Notes: generated by a model from the letters alone, not told the origin. Shown: positions 1 to 12,573, counted from the stretch's first letter. The stretch: DNA of 64,000 bases from Metallyticus violacea (GCA_030762175.1 CM060830.1:47498501-47562500); one strand, 5' to 3'. A program made the numbers and translations.

Positions 1-3000
1 ACGTATACAACATTCTTGGAAATAGCAGCTAAGTACTCTTTCTGAATTCTGTGATAATTTCGTGTCCTGCTTCCCCACTCACAAAAAGGCATTTAGCGTA
101 GTAGAAGGCTGCGTAGGCAATAACATGATCGCCAACTGAAAAGATCTAATTAGAAATGTGTAAAAAATATCTTGATGTAGGCTTAAAACCCTTTCTTCTC
201 CCACTCTTTAACTTGTTTCCTCTTATTCCTACCTTCTCCCTTATCAATATGACTGATGTACAGCAAAATTCCAAACAACATATAACTATCCATCTAGAAA
301 TAAATGAACATTTGTTTGAGTTATAAAATTATCTAAAAAAAATATATCACATTGCCGTAAAAGTCAACTTCCAAACAAGCATTAGTGCTAGAAAGTTTCT
401 GATTATTGTTTTGAATTTAGAGTGATGCCAATATTGTCAAATCAAGGTGACTGTCACTTGAATGCTTGTAAAAGACAATGAGAAATAATTAGTAAAATAA
501 AATAAATGTACCTGGAAGATATATAATGCAGTGGTATAGCTGTAACTGAGAACGACATTTATTGTCATTAAAATAAATGTTTCAAAAAAACAAACACAAT
601 GAGTTCATAAGTAAGTCAGAAATTCTTAGACACCGAATAAAATATTTAATTGTACAAATTCACTTTTAACTAAATCACGTGAATATTATTAATTAGCGGT
701 TTCCTGGTGCAGATACTATTGCAATAGCGCCGCTCAGCGGGAGAACATGTAAACTAACATGCGGAGTGCTATATTTCTAGCTGAATTGTTTAAAATTGCT
801 AAAAAAAAAAGAGTGGTAAATTAAAAAGATTTCCAATATAAAACTATTTGTTTGGTCAATGTTCACATTTACCATCAATTGTTTACAGTAGCCTGTTTTC
901 TAACCTAGAGACCTCACTCGTTAGAGATAGTTTTGTCCCTAAAAGGGGAGTACCTGTGGCACAAGCTTCATAGTAACGCAACTATTAGAATTTACATTAA
1001 ATGTGAGTTTTTCATATAAGACATGTGACATAGGCTACGGTTTATAATCGCAATCACATAGATATATTTTGAGGCCACGTATCTTCGGCCTACCGTGTCT
1101 GTATAAATACATTTTATATTGTTAGAACGTATTTTGATAATTTTATACGTGTATTTTTCCCTCTTTCCGTTACTTTATATTATGAGAGCAACTTACCCAA
1201 TTAATGAGCTTAATGTAACAGGATGAAAGCCAGATCTTTTGTTTTTAAAACAAACCGTGTGGCCTTTCTTGCCTCATTAGCGCTTTCGTTCAGGACACAC
1301 GCTCCTTTTGCTCCGTTCCTGTAAGCTGGCCGTATTGATTACAGAGATTCATGTCTGCCAGGGAATAAAAGGAAGAAAGCCGAGCTGTCATACATACCGT
1401 TTGTGATTTTCTCATTACTCCATCTTCCAGAGAAGATATCTGATCGTGTATAGCATACAGGCAGAGATTTCAAAGTTTTTCTTCTTGTTCCGTTTCCTGT
1501 ATATATACTGCATGGGAGGAGGACTCAATGGGAGGAAAATAACAGAGCGAAAAGAAAAGGGCATGGAGGATTGGGACAAGAAAAATAAAACAGAAGAGCG
1601 AAGGCAAGTGGTCTCCTGGTGAAAATAGAGCAGGCCGAGGAATCGCCATGCTTTATAGCTCAGGCAGCAGAGAAAAGACAATCTTTGTGCATGTATGTGA
1701 GGTAGCGAGCGATCTTCAAAAGCAAGTTTTCATTTCGAATTCTGGACGGGTTCTAGAGCAGCGGAACTGAGGCACGTTATTCTAAATATTCTCTTTTGCT
1801 CTCGTTTCCAATGTAGATGTGTGGTGTACTCGTCTTGCGATCAACCTGTGACCTGCACCTTAAACTGTTCGATACCATGCTCAAAAAATTTATCGCTAAA
1901 TGCATTTGTGACTTCCAGAGAGATGTACAGAAATTTCAATTAATACAACGTGACGATATTTCCAAGTGAACCATCCCATAACATGCGAGTCCGTGTAAAA
2001 ATAAAGACGACATGACAATTCTGAACATAATTGAAATTATCCATCCAAAAAATGCAGTTTCTTAAGAGATAACCTCCTCATTTGATGCAAATTTTCTAGA
2101 CATTTTTTATGTTGGCTAATAGGAGGTACTCCGAGGGGGCAAAATTCAGAAAGAAGGGGAATAAGGGAAGGATTTCATAACTTAAGTTCTGTTACATGCC
2201 ACTTAGATCTAAACAGCTAAGTTTACCTCAGCAGAAATCGTCCACAGAGATAGAAACTGACATAAATCTCAATTGAGCCAACGGGCAACTCAGTCATAAT
2301 GATTTTCTTCTCTGAATGAGTAATGGAAAATCGTATGCTGCTCAATATAACTGGGGAAAAAAAAAAAAAACCAGAAACTTTAGTAAATACTCCGAACTTT
2401 GCAGACACTTCAATAACGAGTTTCATATTTACCGTCCCTATAGATCTATCTGGATAGGCAATCAAATCAAAAATAACGATATGTATAGAAACCTACAACT
2501 TTCATCGCATCCAGAGACGAGATAATTATTTTTTTTTTTCAAAAACAGCAATGGCAAACTAATTTCATGTTAAAAGAAGTGAATTGATCAGTTATTTTGC
2601 TGAATACACTTTGTTACGTTTCTTTAGATTCCTTAAAACAAGCGCATTATCTAGTTCACTTGATATAACCGAAAAATTCTGCACAGCATAGATCGCAAAT
2701 GAACAAACATTTATTCTCATATTTATTTATCAGTCCCTTTAAAAAAATTTAACTGAACAATTAACATTGTAACTCAGGTAAGGTATGTTGAAAACAAATA
2801 TAAGTGTAAACAATATTCCTGTACCCCAAGTTAGTAGTTTAATTCTACAGATATTAAGATAAAGTTTTGATGAGTTTCAAAGTGGCATTCTGGGGAGAAT
2901 AAAGGCCTTGAATTTATACTGTACTCTTGAAAATACGCGAACTAAGATGAGAACTAAAAACTAAAATTACAGAAGAATAAGCCATAATTTCCAAAAATAT

Positions 3001-3919
3001 ATTGTTATAGTGTGAATAAAAATTGTGAACATTCGAAAAAAATTGTGAACATTTTTAACATAAAGTTTGAAAAGTGCAGCAATTTTAACATAAAAAGCAA
3101 TAGTTTCAAAGTAAAATATCTTAGCAAATATATCTATACACCCTTGTAGTCAACGCTATTATAAGCAAAATGTAGCCTTAATAACCAATTTGTTCTTCTC
3201 TCATCTGCGCTTTTCTTCCATTTATTTGTCATTGACCAGCATAAAAATAATATAAAACAAAGTAGAGCAATAACATTTTCTAAGCCTGCCCTTATATATT
3301 CTCGATGGAATTCTTGTAAAAAAAAATTCGTTAAGTATTCCATGAATTCCAGCATCATCTTGGAAGTGTGATAACTGGCACGATCCCGTCAAAGTAGCTC
3401 ATACTTCAGAACGCATGTTCTATAACCCAGGTGAAATACTGGTAAACACTTCTTTTGTTTATCTGAGACCACCAGATCTTGTTTTTTTGATTAATGTTAA
3501 GTGGGAAGGATGATAAATTGAGTTATTTATCCATTCTAGGTTCAAAATTATTGCTCCTCTTAAGTTTGGAGATGCTGCTAGGGCCAAAGACTCCAGTTGC
3601 TCACTTTGCAGGGCATGGATGGGTTCTCGTTGGTCATTCTCTGTTAATTCTGTCTCCGACTCTCTGCTTTCGACGTTAGCTATATCTCAAATGTCTATAC
3701 TGTCTAACGTTTTACTGATATAATTACACAATATAGACGTGTTCTAGTTTCCAAACTTACCAAAAATTAAAAATAAAGTAGGAATTTAACTACCTTCAAA
3801 AAATAAATTAAATTACATTCAATCTACAAAGAGATAACTTCGATTTGTTTCAGCCAAATATGAAACAAATCAAACATTACATAAAGAAATATAAAAGAAA
3901 AACAACACAAATGCCTTTC
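1..3919. other. AT-rich sequence with no recognised gene
   Basis: I see no coding or repeat signature here on either strand. The open frames are short, AT-biased and resemble nothing I recognise. Small local features are an A run at about 2357-2370 and a short direct repeat of AAATTGTGAACAT near 3020-3055. A slightly GC-richer stretch lies at about 1250-1390. Confidence 0.5.
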
Positions 3920-3932
3920 GAATATTCGTGAT
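3920..3932. repeat. 13-bp target-site duplication of SINE-A (left)
   Basis: GAATATTCGTGAT is repeated exactly at 4218-4230, on the other side of the SINE-A copy. Confidence 0.9.
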
Positions 3933-4217
3933 TTTTTTTTAGTAGTGTTTAACGCCCATTTTTACTGCAGAGGCACCACAGGCGATGGACACTGTTGATA
4001 CATGAAATGAAATGATATATTGGGAAAGGATTTTTTTTTTTAAGGAAGGAAGCGTTCCAGGGCTAAATTTAGGTACTTCCCCGGCATTTGCCAGTTATGA
4101 AGACTGAGGAAACTTGGGAAAAAAACCCAGTCAGGGAGGACGGTCCTGGCGGGATTCGAACCGCAGACCTCCCGCTCACGAGTCCATGCCTTAACGACCT
4201 TGGCCACCCGTGGCGGT
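3933..4217 (-). mobile_element. SINE-A (tRNA-Ser/Leu-like head), full length with TSD
   Basis: A complete SINE-A copy on the minus strand. Read on that strand, it starts with CCGCCACGGGTGGCCAAGG, which matches the A-box region of class II tRNAs (Ser/Leu type). A B-box-like GGTTCGAATCCC follows. The family body then carries the direction ...CCTCAGTC..., GGCAAATGCCGGGG, and a 3' end with AAAATGGGCGTTAAACACTA and an A/T-rich tail. The perfect 13-bp direct repeat GAATATTCGTGAT flanks it at 3920-3932 and 4218-4230, marking target-primed retrotransposition. The tRNA-like head implies an internal RNA polymerase III promoter, and the element codes for nothing. Confidence 0.93.
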
Positions 4218-4230
4218 GAATATTCGTGAT

Positions 4231-5231
4231 ATCCTCTCTTCTTTCTTAATGGACCTAATTACCTAAACAATGAATATGTGTACCGGTTAGTAAATAGAAG
4301 TTGGCTTTAACACTAGCTGAGTTTTTTAATTACGTATTGAGAATGTGCGTCCTTTTGATCAATTTCAAGGTTATCTCGAAGAAATGTTTTGATTATTGTA
4401 GCAATTTCAATTTTTTTTTCGATCTTCAGCCTTAGCACATGATAATAATACATATTTACTTCTCAATTTGATATTACTTAAAATATGAACTGCTGATCCG
4501 ATGTGGAGGAAAAATACACAGGGGGGAAAAATGACAGCTGCGGTGGTAACATGAAATAAAGGCATTTTATTTCTATTTCACTTTACTTTAGCACCGTGGT
4601 GAATATGTGTAATAATTTATTATTTAATCTTTCTCTCTGAAAATGTGTATGCCTGTGCAAAAATGTCATTTCAAGCCGGTACATGTGGTTTCTCCATAAA
4701 CGGCAAGTGATGCGTGGTAGGAGTAGAAGAAATAATTCATAGCTCTCCTCTGCAGCGCACAGCGCAAGTGTATAAAACCTGTGGTAAAGCTTTCATGCTG
4801 TACAGAAAAAGTAACGTGTCGATTTTATAGTCTGCAAGAGAAACGCACAAAGTTTAAAAGCGAATATTTGCGTCATACAACTTAAAAATAAAAAGCGCCA
4901 CTCTCAGATTTTATAATAAACAAAAATGCACAACAGGGGGGGGGGGGGCTTCAAAATATAAACAGAGTAAAAATGTATTACAAATCATAAAGAATTAATA
5001 CAAAAGAGGTGAACACATTACTTCCAGTTGGGTTAATAAGTAACACCAACAACGTTAGGACATCCACTTATGTATTACTTTAAATGTTTTAAAAATGGCT
5101 ACGTGTGAGACAGATGAAAAGTAGGCAAAAATTACAAAATGTAATTTTTTTTATATTTAGGAGTAAGATTTAAGCACTAATATGTTATAAACTATAAAAC
5201 AAGAGGTCATCTAAATGAGTTACTCGTGTTC
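4231..5231. other. No gene seen; G homopolymer
   Basis: AT-rich sequence without a recognised feature, except a run of 13 G at 4936-4948 and the start of a LINE remnant after about 5230. Confidence 0.45.
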
Positions 5232-6030
5232 CAGATATATCGATAGATACACTACGTACAATGCTACCATTAAGTCTATTCTGCCATATGGAAGTACGAG
5301 AGCTGAATATGAAAATAAAATTCAAGTCGAATTTTGAAAACGATTCCCCGGCTCTCCAAAGGGACGTCACACTGTGGAGTCATAAGGGAGGTGGATTGTT
5401 TTGAAGATACGGTTAATAGTAAAACAAGGACGGTGAAATACTGGCTTAGAGTAATGCAGGGAGACCAGTGCAAAATTAGTGTTAAATGCTATAGACACCA
5501 AATACAAAACATAACGCAAAGTTTTGGGCTGCAGAGGTGGAAAGAGGACTCATAGGAATTGACCTGGGTTCAATCTGGCAACGAGGCAATGCAAATAATA
5601 AATACGCATGAAAGAAGGTTAGGTCAAGGCTAGAGGGTATCAGCAGGCAGGAAATCCAGACAGAATGCAACACGAAAGTGTCCTTGAGCCTGTTGAATGA
5701 AATAAAATTAAACTGGAGTAAACAGTTATATATGCTCGTACAGGGGAGAAAGGAAATACCAGGAATGGCCTGCTTTAGACTGCGAAGTTGGAAGGCTCAA
5801 AAATTACGGATAGTTCTGGTAGGACAATCTGCCCATTTTTGTGGGTTACTATTCTGGCCGAATGTAACTACTGGGAACACCTGAAAAAAACTCTATTTTC
5901 TGAAAACCTTAAGGAAATTAGAGATCGATTGGCATGCAGGGACCTGTTTTCGACCCACGCTAATTGGTTGAATATTGGCATTTTCCTAGCCAAAGTGCGG
6001 GAAACTAGAAGTAATTTTTTTTCCGGTTAG
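5232..6030 (+). pseudogene. LINE (non-LTR retrotransposon) ORF2 C-terminal remnant
   Basis: Plus-strand translation, with frameshifts and stops, resembles the region downstream of reverse transcriptase in arthropod LINEs. Segments in order are SILPYG (about 5272), then GTSHCGVIREV (about 5360), where intact relatives show a P-R-N-T-x-N-x-A-V-R-x-E-like motif. RTVKYWLRVMQ (about 5429-5465) and IPGMACFRLRSWKAQKLRI (about 5755-5812) follow. NWLNIGIFLAKVRETR (about 5961-6010) comes last, where related ORF2 proteins end. The zinc-knuckle region between the last two is degraded. Family assignment comes from remembered patterns of LINE C-termini, not from an alignment. There is no intact ORF, no RT catalytic core and no clear poly(A) end. 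It is an old 5'-truncated copy whose clade I cannot fix. Confidence 0.6.
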
Positions 6031-7981
6031 AACACAAAATCTAGCGTAATTATAAATAATATAACATGTTGATACTCATATATATAGGTAAATATCGTTT
6101 TTCCCATTTAATGTTTACTGTTATTATTTTTAATTTAATTTTATTTGTATTTTTTTTTATTTGTTCCTCTTTCTGTGCACCATACTAAAGCATGTAAGGT
6201 CTATGTCCCATGGTTAAAATATATTCGTAATGTTAATATAGAATTTTATAACAATAAAGATGCACCTAATACTTTAAATGTAATCTGACCCATATGCATC
6301 CCAACCAAACTATACTCTGTACGAAAAAAGCAATGTAACGTCTGCATTAGAGTGCAATAATGGAAGAAGGATGAAGAAAGAGCTTTTGATGCAGTTTTGG
6401 TTATGTAAAAAGTATAATTCGCAAGGCATTTTGTATAGATTAGTAACCGTGGAGATTCAGAAAGAAGTTAAGTTTATTTCAAATGTCATCGAGTTTGTCG
6501 GTTGCCAATTTGCGGAATATGACTAAACCTATTTCTATGGGATGAAAAAATTGTTCCTCCAAGACTATAAGCTCACGATATTGTGGACTAATATTAATTA
6601 CGAGGGTTTAATTTACATATTTAGCAAACTTTTCATACTATATATCCCAATTTGTTCATCAAATCAAACCGCTGGAGGCAGAAATCCGACCTACCCAATT
6701 TATTCAATATATCTGTCACCCCCAAAAGCAAACGAATAGAAAAACCTTCTGCTTAATAAGTCAAGATGTAGACACCAGAATAGAAAGATGGATAGCTGGT
6801 GTATGAGATTATTACAACAGTCATTGTTACAATACTCTGGCATCTACTATTTACCTTTATACAATGTCTAACGGAATACACTCTCGAATAGGCAGTCATT
6901 AAGTATTTGCATAAAATAATCATATTTAAAACATACCATAATAAAAGTTGTGCCGTTTTTGCACGCATTCCATTTTATTTAAAATATTTCAGGTTTCTTG
7001 CTCCTTTTACTGGTGCCTTTCTTTCCATTTATTATGCCGCTACATATGCGTGATGTCATTGGCAGGCTGATTGATCATTGGTTGAAGCAAAAGGTAAGTA
7101 TGTTAAAGAAATCAGGGGTTCCTACCCATTCAACATGGCGAGATCACTGAATTCTCTTCCTACAAGATACAGCAAGGAGATTCCAGCTTAGGGGTGGGAT
7201 GTACATTTTGCGGCTTCTTAATTCTACATTGTTAGCTTTGGGGTCTCCTTCATTGTATACCCAGTGATCCTGGTAGAATATGTTTGTAAAGTATTATATT
7301 GGTTAGCCAAAAAAAGTGATGCTTCATTTGGATGCAGCATAAAGTTTTTCATTTAATTTATTATACATTTGCAATTTGAGAATTTATTATTATGTGCAAA
7401 ATGTGGTAAAACGTAAGATTTATGGCTTAATATTTAACGATTTCAATACTGTAATCATGTTATAGAGATCTAAATGTAATATTGCTGATGTATGTTTATC
7501 TCAATTGTTGTGAAACTTATTTGCTAATTTTCTAATCTTTCTTATCATAATATAGTCAAATTGATTTAAATATTCATTGTTAGATTTTGTGAATTATTAA
7601 TGGAAGGACGTCGAATTCGAGTAATTAAACAATTCACTTGAGAGTAATGCAACAAATATCAGAAACCAGTATTGCGGAACAAGTATTAAAAGGTCTGGCA
7701 AGTCGTTAGCAAATGTTTATTAGAAGACCGTAGAAAGATTCTTGTTATAATCTTTTTCACAGAAGTTTCCTATGAGTGTGTATAGCATTTAGCGAAATGC
7801 GAACAGGTCTCTCTGCATTAATCTAAGCCAACATTTTTCCGTCTTAGTTTTACTATTTACCCTACCTTCATAGGAGCCCATGACCTTATAATTTGATATT
7901 AGACACTAGAGAGCCCCAGAATTAGTTTCCAAAAATTGATTAGAATTTTATGTACATGTTCAGCTCTTCCCCATATTTCAA
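6031..7981. other. No recognised repeat; one possible exon inside
   Basis: AT-rich sequence that may include the decayed 3' UTR of the preceding LINE up to about 6260. The only coding-like signal is the open segment with splice-site-like borders at 6993-7093, described separately. Confidence 0.4.
6993..7093 (+). other. Possible short coding exon (weak)
   Basis: The interval is bounded by AATATTTCAG, an acceptor-like sequence ending at 6992. Its right border is AAG followed by GTAAGT at 7094, a consensus donor. One of its frames is open throughout: two bases plus 33 codons, ending on a codon boundary. The reading is FLLLLLVPFFPFIMPLH then MRDVIGRLIDHWLKQK. The peptide is hydrophobic at the start and basic later. 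I do not recognise it. The same stretch contains ATTGG three times (inverted CCAAT), so a promoter-like or chance origin is equally possible. No partner exon was identified. Confidence 0.2.
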
Positions 7982-8257
7982 CCGCCACGGGTACCCGAGG
8001 TCGTTAAGGCGCGATCTCGTGAGTGGGAGCTCTGGGGTTCGATTCCTACCAGGACCGTCCTCCTGATTGAGTTTTTTTAACCAGGTTTTCCTCAGTCCTC
8101 ATAATTAGCAAATGCCGGGGAGGTACCCTAAATTTAGCCTTAGAACGTTTCTTTCCTTAGATAAACCCTTTCCCAATTTATCATTCATCTCATATATCAT
8201 CGGTGCCCATCATCTTTGGTGCCTCAGTAGTAAAAACGGGCGTTAAATACTATTTAA
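7982..8257 (+). mobile_element. SINE-A copy, plus strand
   Basis: It begins CCGCCACGGGTACCCGAGG, with GGTCGTTAAGGCGCG next in the A-box region and GGGGTTCGATTCCTACC as the B box. It then carries the family body and ends AAAACGGGCGTTAAATACTA. Scattered substitutions make it older than the 54.3 kb copy. No convincing TSD is visible. Confidence 0.9.
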
Positions 8258-8339
8258 ATATACTTAGATATAGAAGATAGACTTTATCATAGCATTGTAC
8301 ATTCTCTGTAATATATCTACTAGTATATCTAGAATACAT

Positions 8340-8894
8340 TCAGGACACGAAAAAACACCTATATGCTTTATAATTAATAACAGATAAGCGCTTGTTCCAT
8401 TTTCCACTCATATTAAAGAGTCTCCAAATAACAAAACTTTTTAAACATTTTATATTTATTGTGCACAGTAGTACCATTTTTTTCATATAGGCATTTTTAA
8501 AAGACATTGTTTTGGTTTTATTAACCTTTACTACCATACCCCATTTCAGGCAGTAATCTTTTAGGATATGAACGCCTTTCTGCAAACCATTTCTTGTTAG
8601 AGATGAAAGAATTACATCTTTAGCATACAAAAGTACAGAAATGCATGTACCATCCACTTCAAGTGCATTCATTTCCTCCGCTAACAGGGCATCCGAGATA
8701 TCGTCTATAAATATATTAAATAATAACGGAGATAGAGTACATCCCTGACGAACTCCTCTACTGGCTGATCTACTTTCCGACGTTCTGTTTTTGTGCATCT
8801 TAAAACCGATTTTACGTCGCTGTATATCTGCATCAAAGCTTTTATCATTTTGTTGGAAACACCTTTCTGGCACAGATTTACACATCTCTCTGAA
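8340..8894 (-). pseudogene. LINE reverse transcriptase fragment, catalytic motif mutated
   Basis: A minus-strand open frame extends from 9143 to 8340, but only the part from about 8894 down looks like reverse transcriptase. GVRQGCTLSPLLFNIFIDDI at about 8697-8756 is the classic RT palm motif preceding the catalytic site. The catalytic box reads LLYAKDVIL near 8616-8630, where active enzymes have YADD, so one metal-binding aspartate is replaced by lysine. GLQKGVHILKDYCLKWGM, a following VNKTKT and a frameshifted FCYLETL (about 8405-8430) continue the usual order of LINE RTs. The N-terminal 83 codons of the frame are hydrophobic and look fortuitous. It is a dead, truncated copy. The wording suggests a CR1/L2- or jockey-like clade, which I cannot settle. 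Confidence 0.8.
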
Positions 8895-9849
8895 CACTAA
8901 TACGCCATATAATTGTAAAAAGCCAAAAGAAATTATTCCACCCGACTCCCAGAAGGGAGAAGAGAGAGAGAACACGCCAATGAGTATGATTACATCGCCG
9001 ATTGCCATAATGTTCGATAGACTAAAGAACCAATAGTGAGAAAGTATTAGTCTGCGAGCCAACCTGACGCAGCCAGGTAGAAAGGTTGGATTAAGGGGAC
9101 AGAGGCATTCAGAACAAAGGAATAGCGCGCAAAAGCGGCACATACTCTAGCCAGTACCTGTTACTTTTCGTCGAAACATGACAAAGAAAATGAACCAAGC
9201 TTTATCAGTAAATATTATCACTTTATCAGTTTTTATTTCAAATATCGGAATTACCTGCCCGCAATTCATGGACAACGGTGAGCATATATATTTTCAAGCT
9301 TATATTGATTTATGTTCAGGAGATGAACTGTAAATGAATGACATTTTACTAAAAAAGTTGTCAGAAACATGGAGTTTAGCAGGAAAATGTTTCCAAAGTA
9401 CCTCAACATTGGTACTACAACAATGGTCAAGCGCCTGACGAGAGACCAGCGCCTCTCTGCGGATTAACAAAAGAAACGCCTTCCGCATTTTGCACGCTAA
9501 CAAGGTTAGAGACTAAACATGAAAATGGAACGTCCCAGGATTTGCTACTACCATTCTTTTCTGACATGACAGAAACTTTAATGTTAACAGAGAAATTAAA
9601 TGATAGAGTTTGATAATGGATGGCAGGTGGCCAAATCCAAGTAACAGGAAAAACCAAGGTGTGTGGAACAGGAGGTTTACAGGATTGTAGGTCCATTCTT
9701 CATTGATGGAAGATAAAAGCGGATAGATGACCGGTTCTGTTGAAGGATTAAATCTTATTATCAACACTAGACTAGAATGAGGGTATTCCTTCCGTTCCTC
9801 CTACAAGACGGACGGCAGCTCACTACAATGACCAGCAGTTTCTTGGCTA
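8895..9849. other. No recognised feature
   Basis: Overlapping open frames at 9300-9770 on the minus strand show no recognisable motif, and I treat them as chance. Confidence 0.4.
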
Positions 9850-9990
9850 TTGAACGATGGAGTGGCTGTCAAGGTGACTCCTATGGAGCACCAGGAGAAG
9901 ATTCGTGATGTTGACAACTTTAAGAAAAGAATCACAGATGCTGCGACCAGACGCAGGAGAGACGCGTGTTTCCGCAGGGTTTTCTGAAAT
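9850..9990 (+). pseudogene. Possible mariner-like transposase C-terminal scrap
   Basis: The frame reads AVKVTPMEHQEKIRDVDNFK followed by KRITDAATRRRRDACFR. This recalls the segment after the third catalytic residue of some mariner-like transposases, where a threonine-proline pair precedes a helix of the form D-x-L-K-x-R-I. It ends about 110 bp before the better-preserved remnant at 10.1 kb and cannot belong to it in that order. It would be the tail of another copy. Support is a short similarity judged by eye. Confidence 0.3.
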
Positions 9991-10099
9991 CATTGTCGGG
10001 GTTTTCTTATGGTAATGAATTAAACATGCAATTATTATCTATTACGGTTGTTGTCGACAGATATCAGCGTTTGCAACATGGCTGACAACAAGCGGGAGG

Positions 10100-10960
10100 A
10101 GTTTTGTACTCCATAATATCGTCAAATTTCGTCCTTTACCACTGCCTAGCATGGCTCAATGCGCGACGTTTGGAAAAGATCTTCCCTTTTAACAGTTCCA
10201 TTCCTAGATGTACGTGCAGTTTGTGGAGACAGGGTGCATCAGTACGGGAAACCCCTGTACCAGACAAAGCGGTGGACCAGGTCAGAAAAGCTTACCAACC
10301 TAGCTCTAGGAAATGGACTCATGGGGAAGCAGAAAACTAGGCATACCGTCGCCACAATTTGGCGTATGTTATGCAAGTGCTTAAGAATGAAGCCTTGTAG
10401 CCTTGGACTGCATCAAGATTTAACACCTTGGGAGGCGTTTCGCATTGCACAGTAGCAGCGGAAGACATTGACTTTATGATGAGTCTCCTTTCGTTTAAGT
10501 AAACATAATGTTTGCTTATGTGGGACAGAAAATCCCCATTTTTACGTTGAGCATGAATGAAACTCTTCGAAATTGTGCCGTTTCCAGGGTGAGACGTACT
10601 GTCAGCTTTGTCTTTGCAGAAAGGACAGTAACAGGACTGACTGGTATTGCTCTCATTATTAAATGGGGACAAAAATAATTTCATAATACAACAAGAAGGA
10701 GCTCCACCTCATTTCCATCTTGAGATCAGGGAACTTTTAATCCAGCAATCATTGGACGTGGGACCGACCCCTGTCTTAGCCTCCTCGTCATTCCACTTAG
10801 TCCCTCAAGATTTTTTTCTGTGAGGTTACATGAAAATCAAGTTTTCCTCCCTTCTATGCCTGGGGCTATTCTGGATATGAACCACCTTTCAAAGCATCAC
10901 CAGTGACATGTTGAGGTGTGTGGGAAAAAATTAATTGTTGTAAATAATATTTTTATCTGT
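10100..10960 (+). pseudogene. Mariner-like transposase pseudogene, nearly full span
   Basis: Across three shifting frames the order matches insect and arachnid mariner-like transposases of the type with a long helix-turn-helix N-terminus. First comes AVDQVRKAYQPSSRK (about 10270-10315), then CLRMKPCSLGLHQDLTP (about 10380-10430). CGTENPHFYVEHE lies at about 10517-10555 and ERTVTGLTGIAL at about 10617-10655. QQEGAPPHFHLEIREL (about 10688-10735) is where active relatives have QQDGAPPHF, so the catalytic aspartate has become glutamate. PQDFFL, a stop and GYMK follow near 10803-10835, in place of the usual D-F-F-L-W-G. TSDMLRCVWEKI (about 10898-10933) closes it. Many stops and frameshifts make it inactive. 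I did not find matching terminal inverted repeats. Confidence 0.8.
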
Positions 10961-12344
10961 TTCATGCAATGGGCAACGTTTTTTAAAAATTAAAACAATC
11001 ATTTTGGAAAACGTTTCTGCTGCAGAGTAAAAGCAACTTCCATTTCGCCGTTTGTGTGGACACGTTTGCTTCAGCCTGTGAATTCTGAGAAGCCGAGAAT
11101 TTAATCAGCCTGCACCGCGTGTTTCCGGCAATGCACGTAGTACACCGTAAAAACAAAAAATATTGGTTATTAAGCCCATTTCATAATCAATACTGTACCT
11201 TCCCTCCATACCAATGATTATTAAAAATGATTTACACAAAAACATCTTTCGTCAACGTGTGGTCTCATTAAGCCCTTTGATGAAAATACCAAAATCACCA
11301 AAACACGCACGGAAATATGCTCCCCTCCAACCCTTCCTATTTTTTTGCAATCCCCGTTTACACGAATGGTGGTTTGCAAAGGGCTGCGAAACCTTGCCCT
11401 TCACGCCACCCCTCCGTGCACATGGAAATATGTTTTAAAATTGTAGAGATAGGACCTGATGCATCAAAGAGAACTATGTATTGGCGGCCGATGTATTCAT
11501 TAACTTTTCAATCAGGAGGTTATTTTAGCCTGTATATTGGTGTGGTAATGGACCCCTTTACTTCAAACACAGACCAAAATCACTAGCAGCCTCCCACTCT
11601 CAATAAAAAATGGGGGAAGGAGATAACAAACAGTGTCAAATGCATAGGCAAGGTGCATATTTTTCATTCTTCTGTATAAAAATATTTAAATTACTCCCGG
11701 TTATTCTTTTTGTTCAGCAGATTCCAACAGGATAGAGGAAAAATTTCCTTGCAACTTTCTTTAACAAGTATTTTTTGTTGATAATCTACTCGTACTCTGA
11801 GATTTATTATCTGTGTGTACTACCTTAGATAAAAGAATGAGTAACGGTCAAAACCTATGACCGATTTGGAAAACATGGGAAGCATTTGCTTAACGCTAGG
11901 TTCACTAATAACGCCTTTAATGCAAGTTGTGCCAGTAACAGAAAATGTATTTGCTCTAATGGCCGAGTGTGCAACAGCAATCCAGTAATAACTGCCTTGG
12001 AATCGAATTCTATGGCTAAATTTTTATTTGTTAGTTTTTGCTAGTAAATGAATGTTAAATACAATATAATATAATTTAGTTGCCAACATATATAATAATT
12101 TTAAGGGATTTATACTCTAAAAATAAAAAGCCTAATTTAATAATTTTACTTTTAAATTGCCATATTAGTAATTACTCTAAAGTGAAAAATTAAAAAGAAA
12201 TAAAACTGTGTTCCTTTTTAAGTACGTTTTAATAACTTTTATTTTTTCACTGCTTATTGTAAAGTACAAATATCTTAAAATTCAAACAAGCCTTTGAAGT
12301 TGGAAGCTATATTATCACAAATACCATATAGATGTATATTAATT
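10961..12344. other. No recognised feature
   Basis: Unassigned AT-rich DNA. The 11214-11586 open frames have no motif I recognise. Confidence 0.4.
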
Positions 12345-12573
12345 GTGTTTAACGCCCGTTTTTAATACTGAGGCACCAAAGGCGATGAACACTGACGATA
12401 CATGAGATGAAATGATAAATTGGGAAAGAATACATTTTTTTAAGGAAGGAAACGTTCCAGGCCTGAGTTTAGAGTACCTTCTCGGCATTTGCCATTTATG
12501 AGGACTGAGGAAAAAACCTGGAAAAAAAATTCGTCAGGGAGGATAGGCCTGGTGGGAATCAAACCCCAGATCT
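12345..12573 (-). mobile_element. SINE-A copy lacking its 5' head
   Basis: Minus-strand copy. It starts in plus coordinates with the 3' end (GTGTTTAACGCCCGTTTTTA) and runs through the body to the B-box region (GGGAATCAAACCCCAGAT). It stops before the A-box part of the tRNA-like head, as expected for 5' truncation or later deletion. Confidence 0.9.

Noticed and set aside
8895..9143. N-terminal 83 codons of the minus-strand frame over the LINE RT
   Set aside because: Hydrophobic and without RT similarity. The start is arbitrary and the recognisable RT begins only after about 8894.
9300..9767. Overlapping minus-strand frames of 67-89 codons
   Set aside because: Mutually overlapping in different frames with no family motif, so treated as chance.
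10337..10684. Minus-strand 115-codon frame
   Set aside because: Antisense shadow of the mariner-like transposase, whose motifs are on the plus strand.
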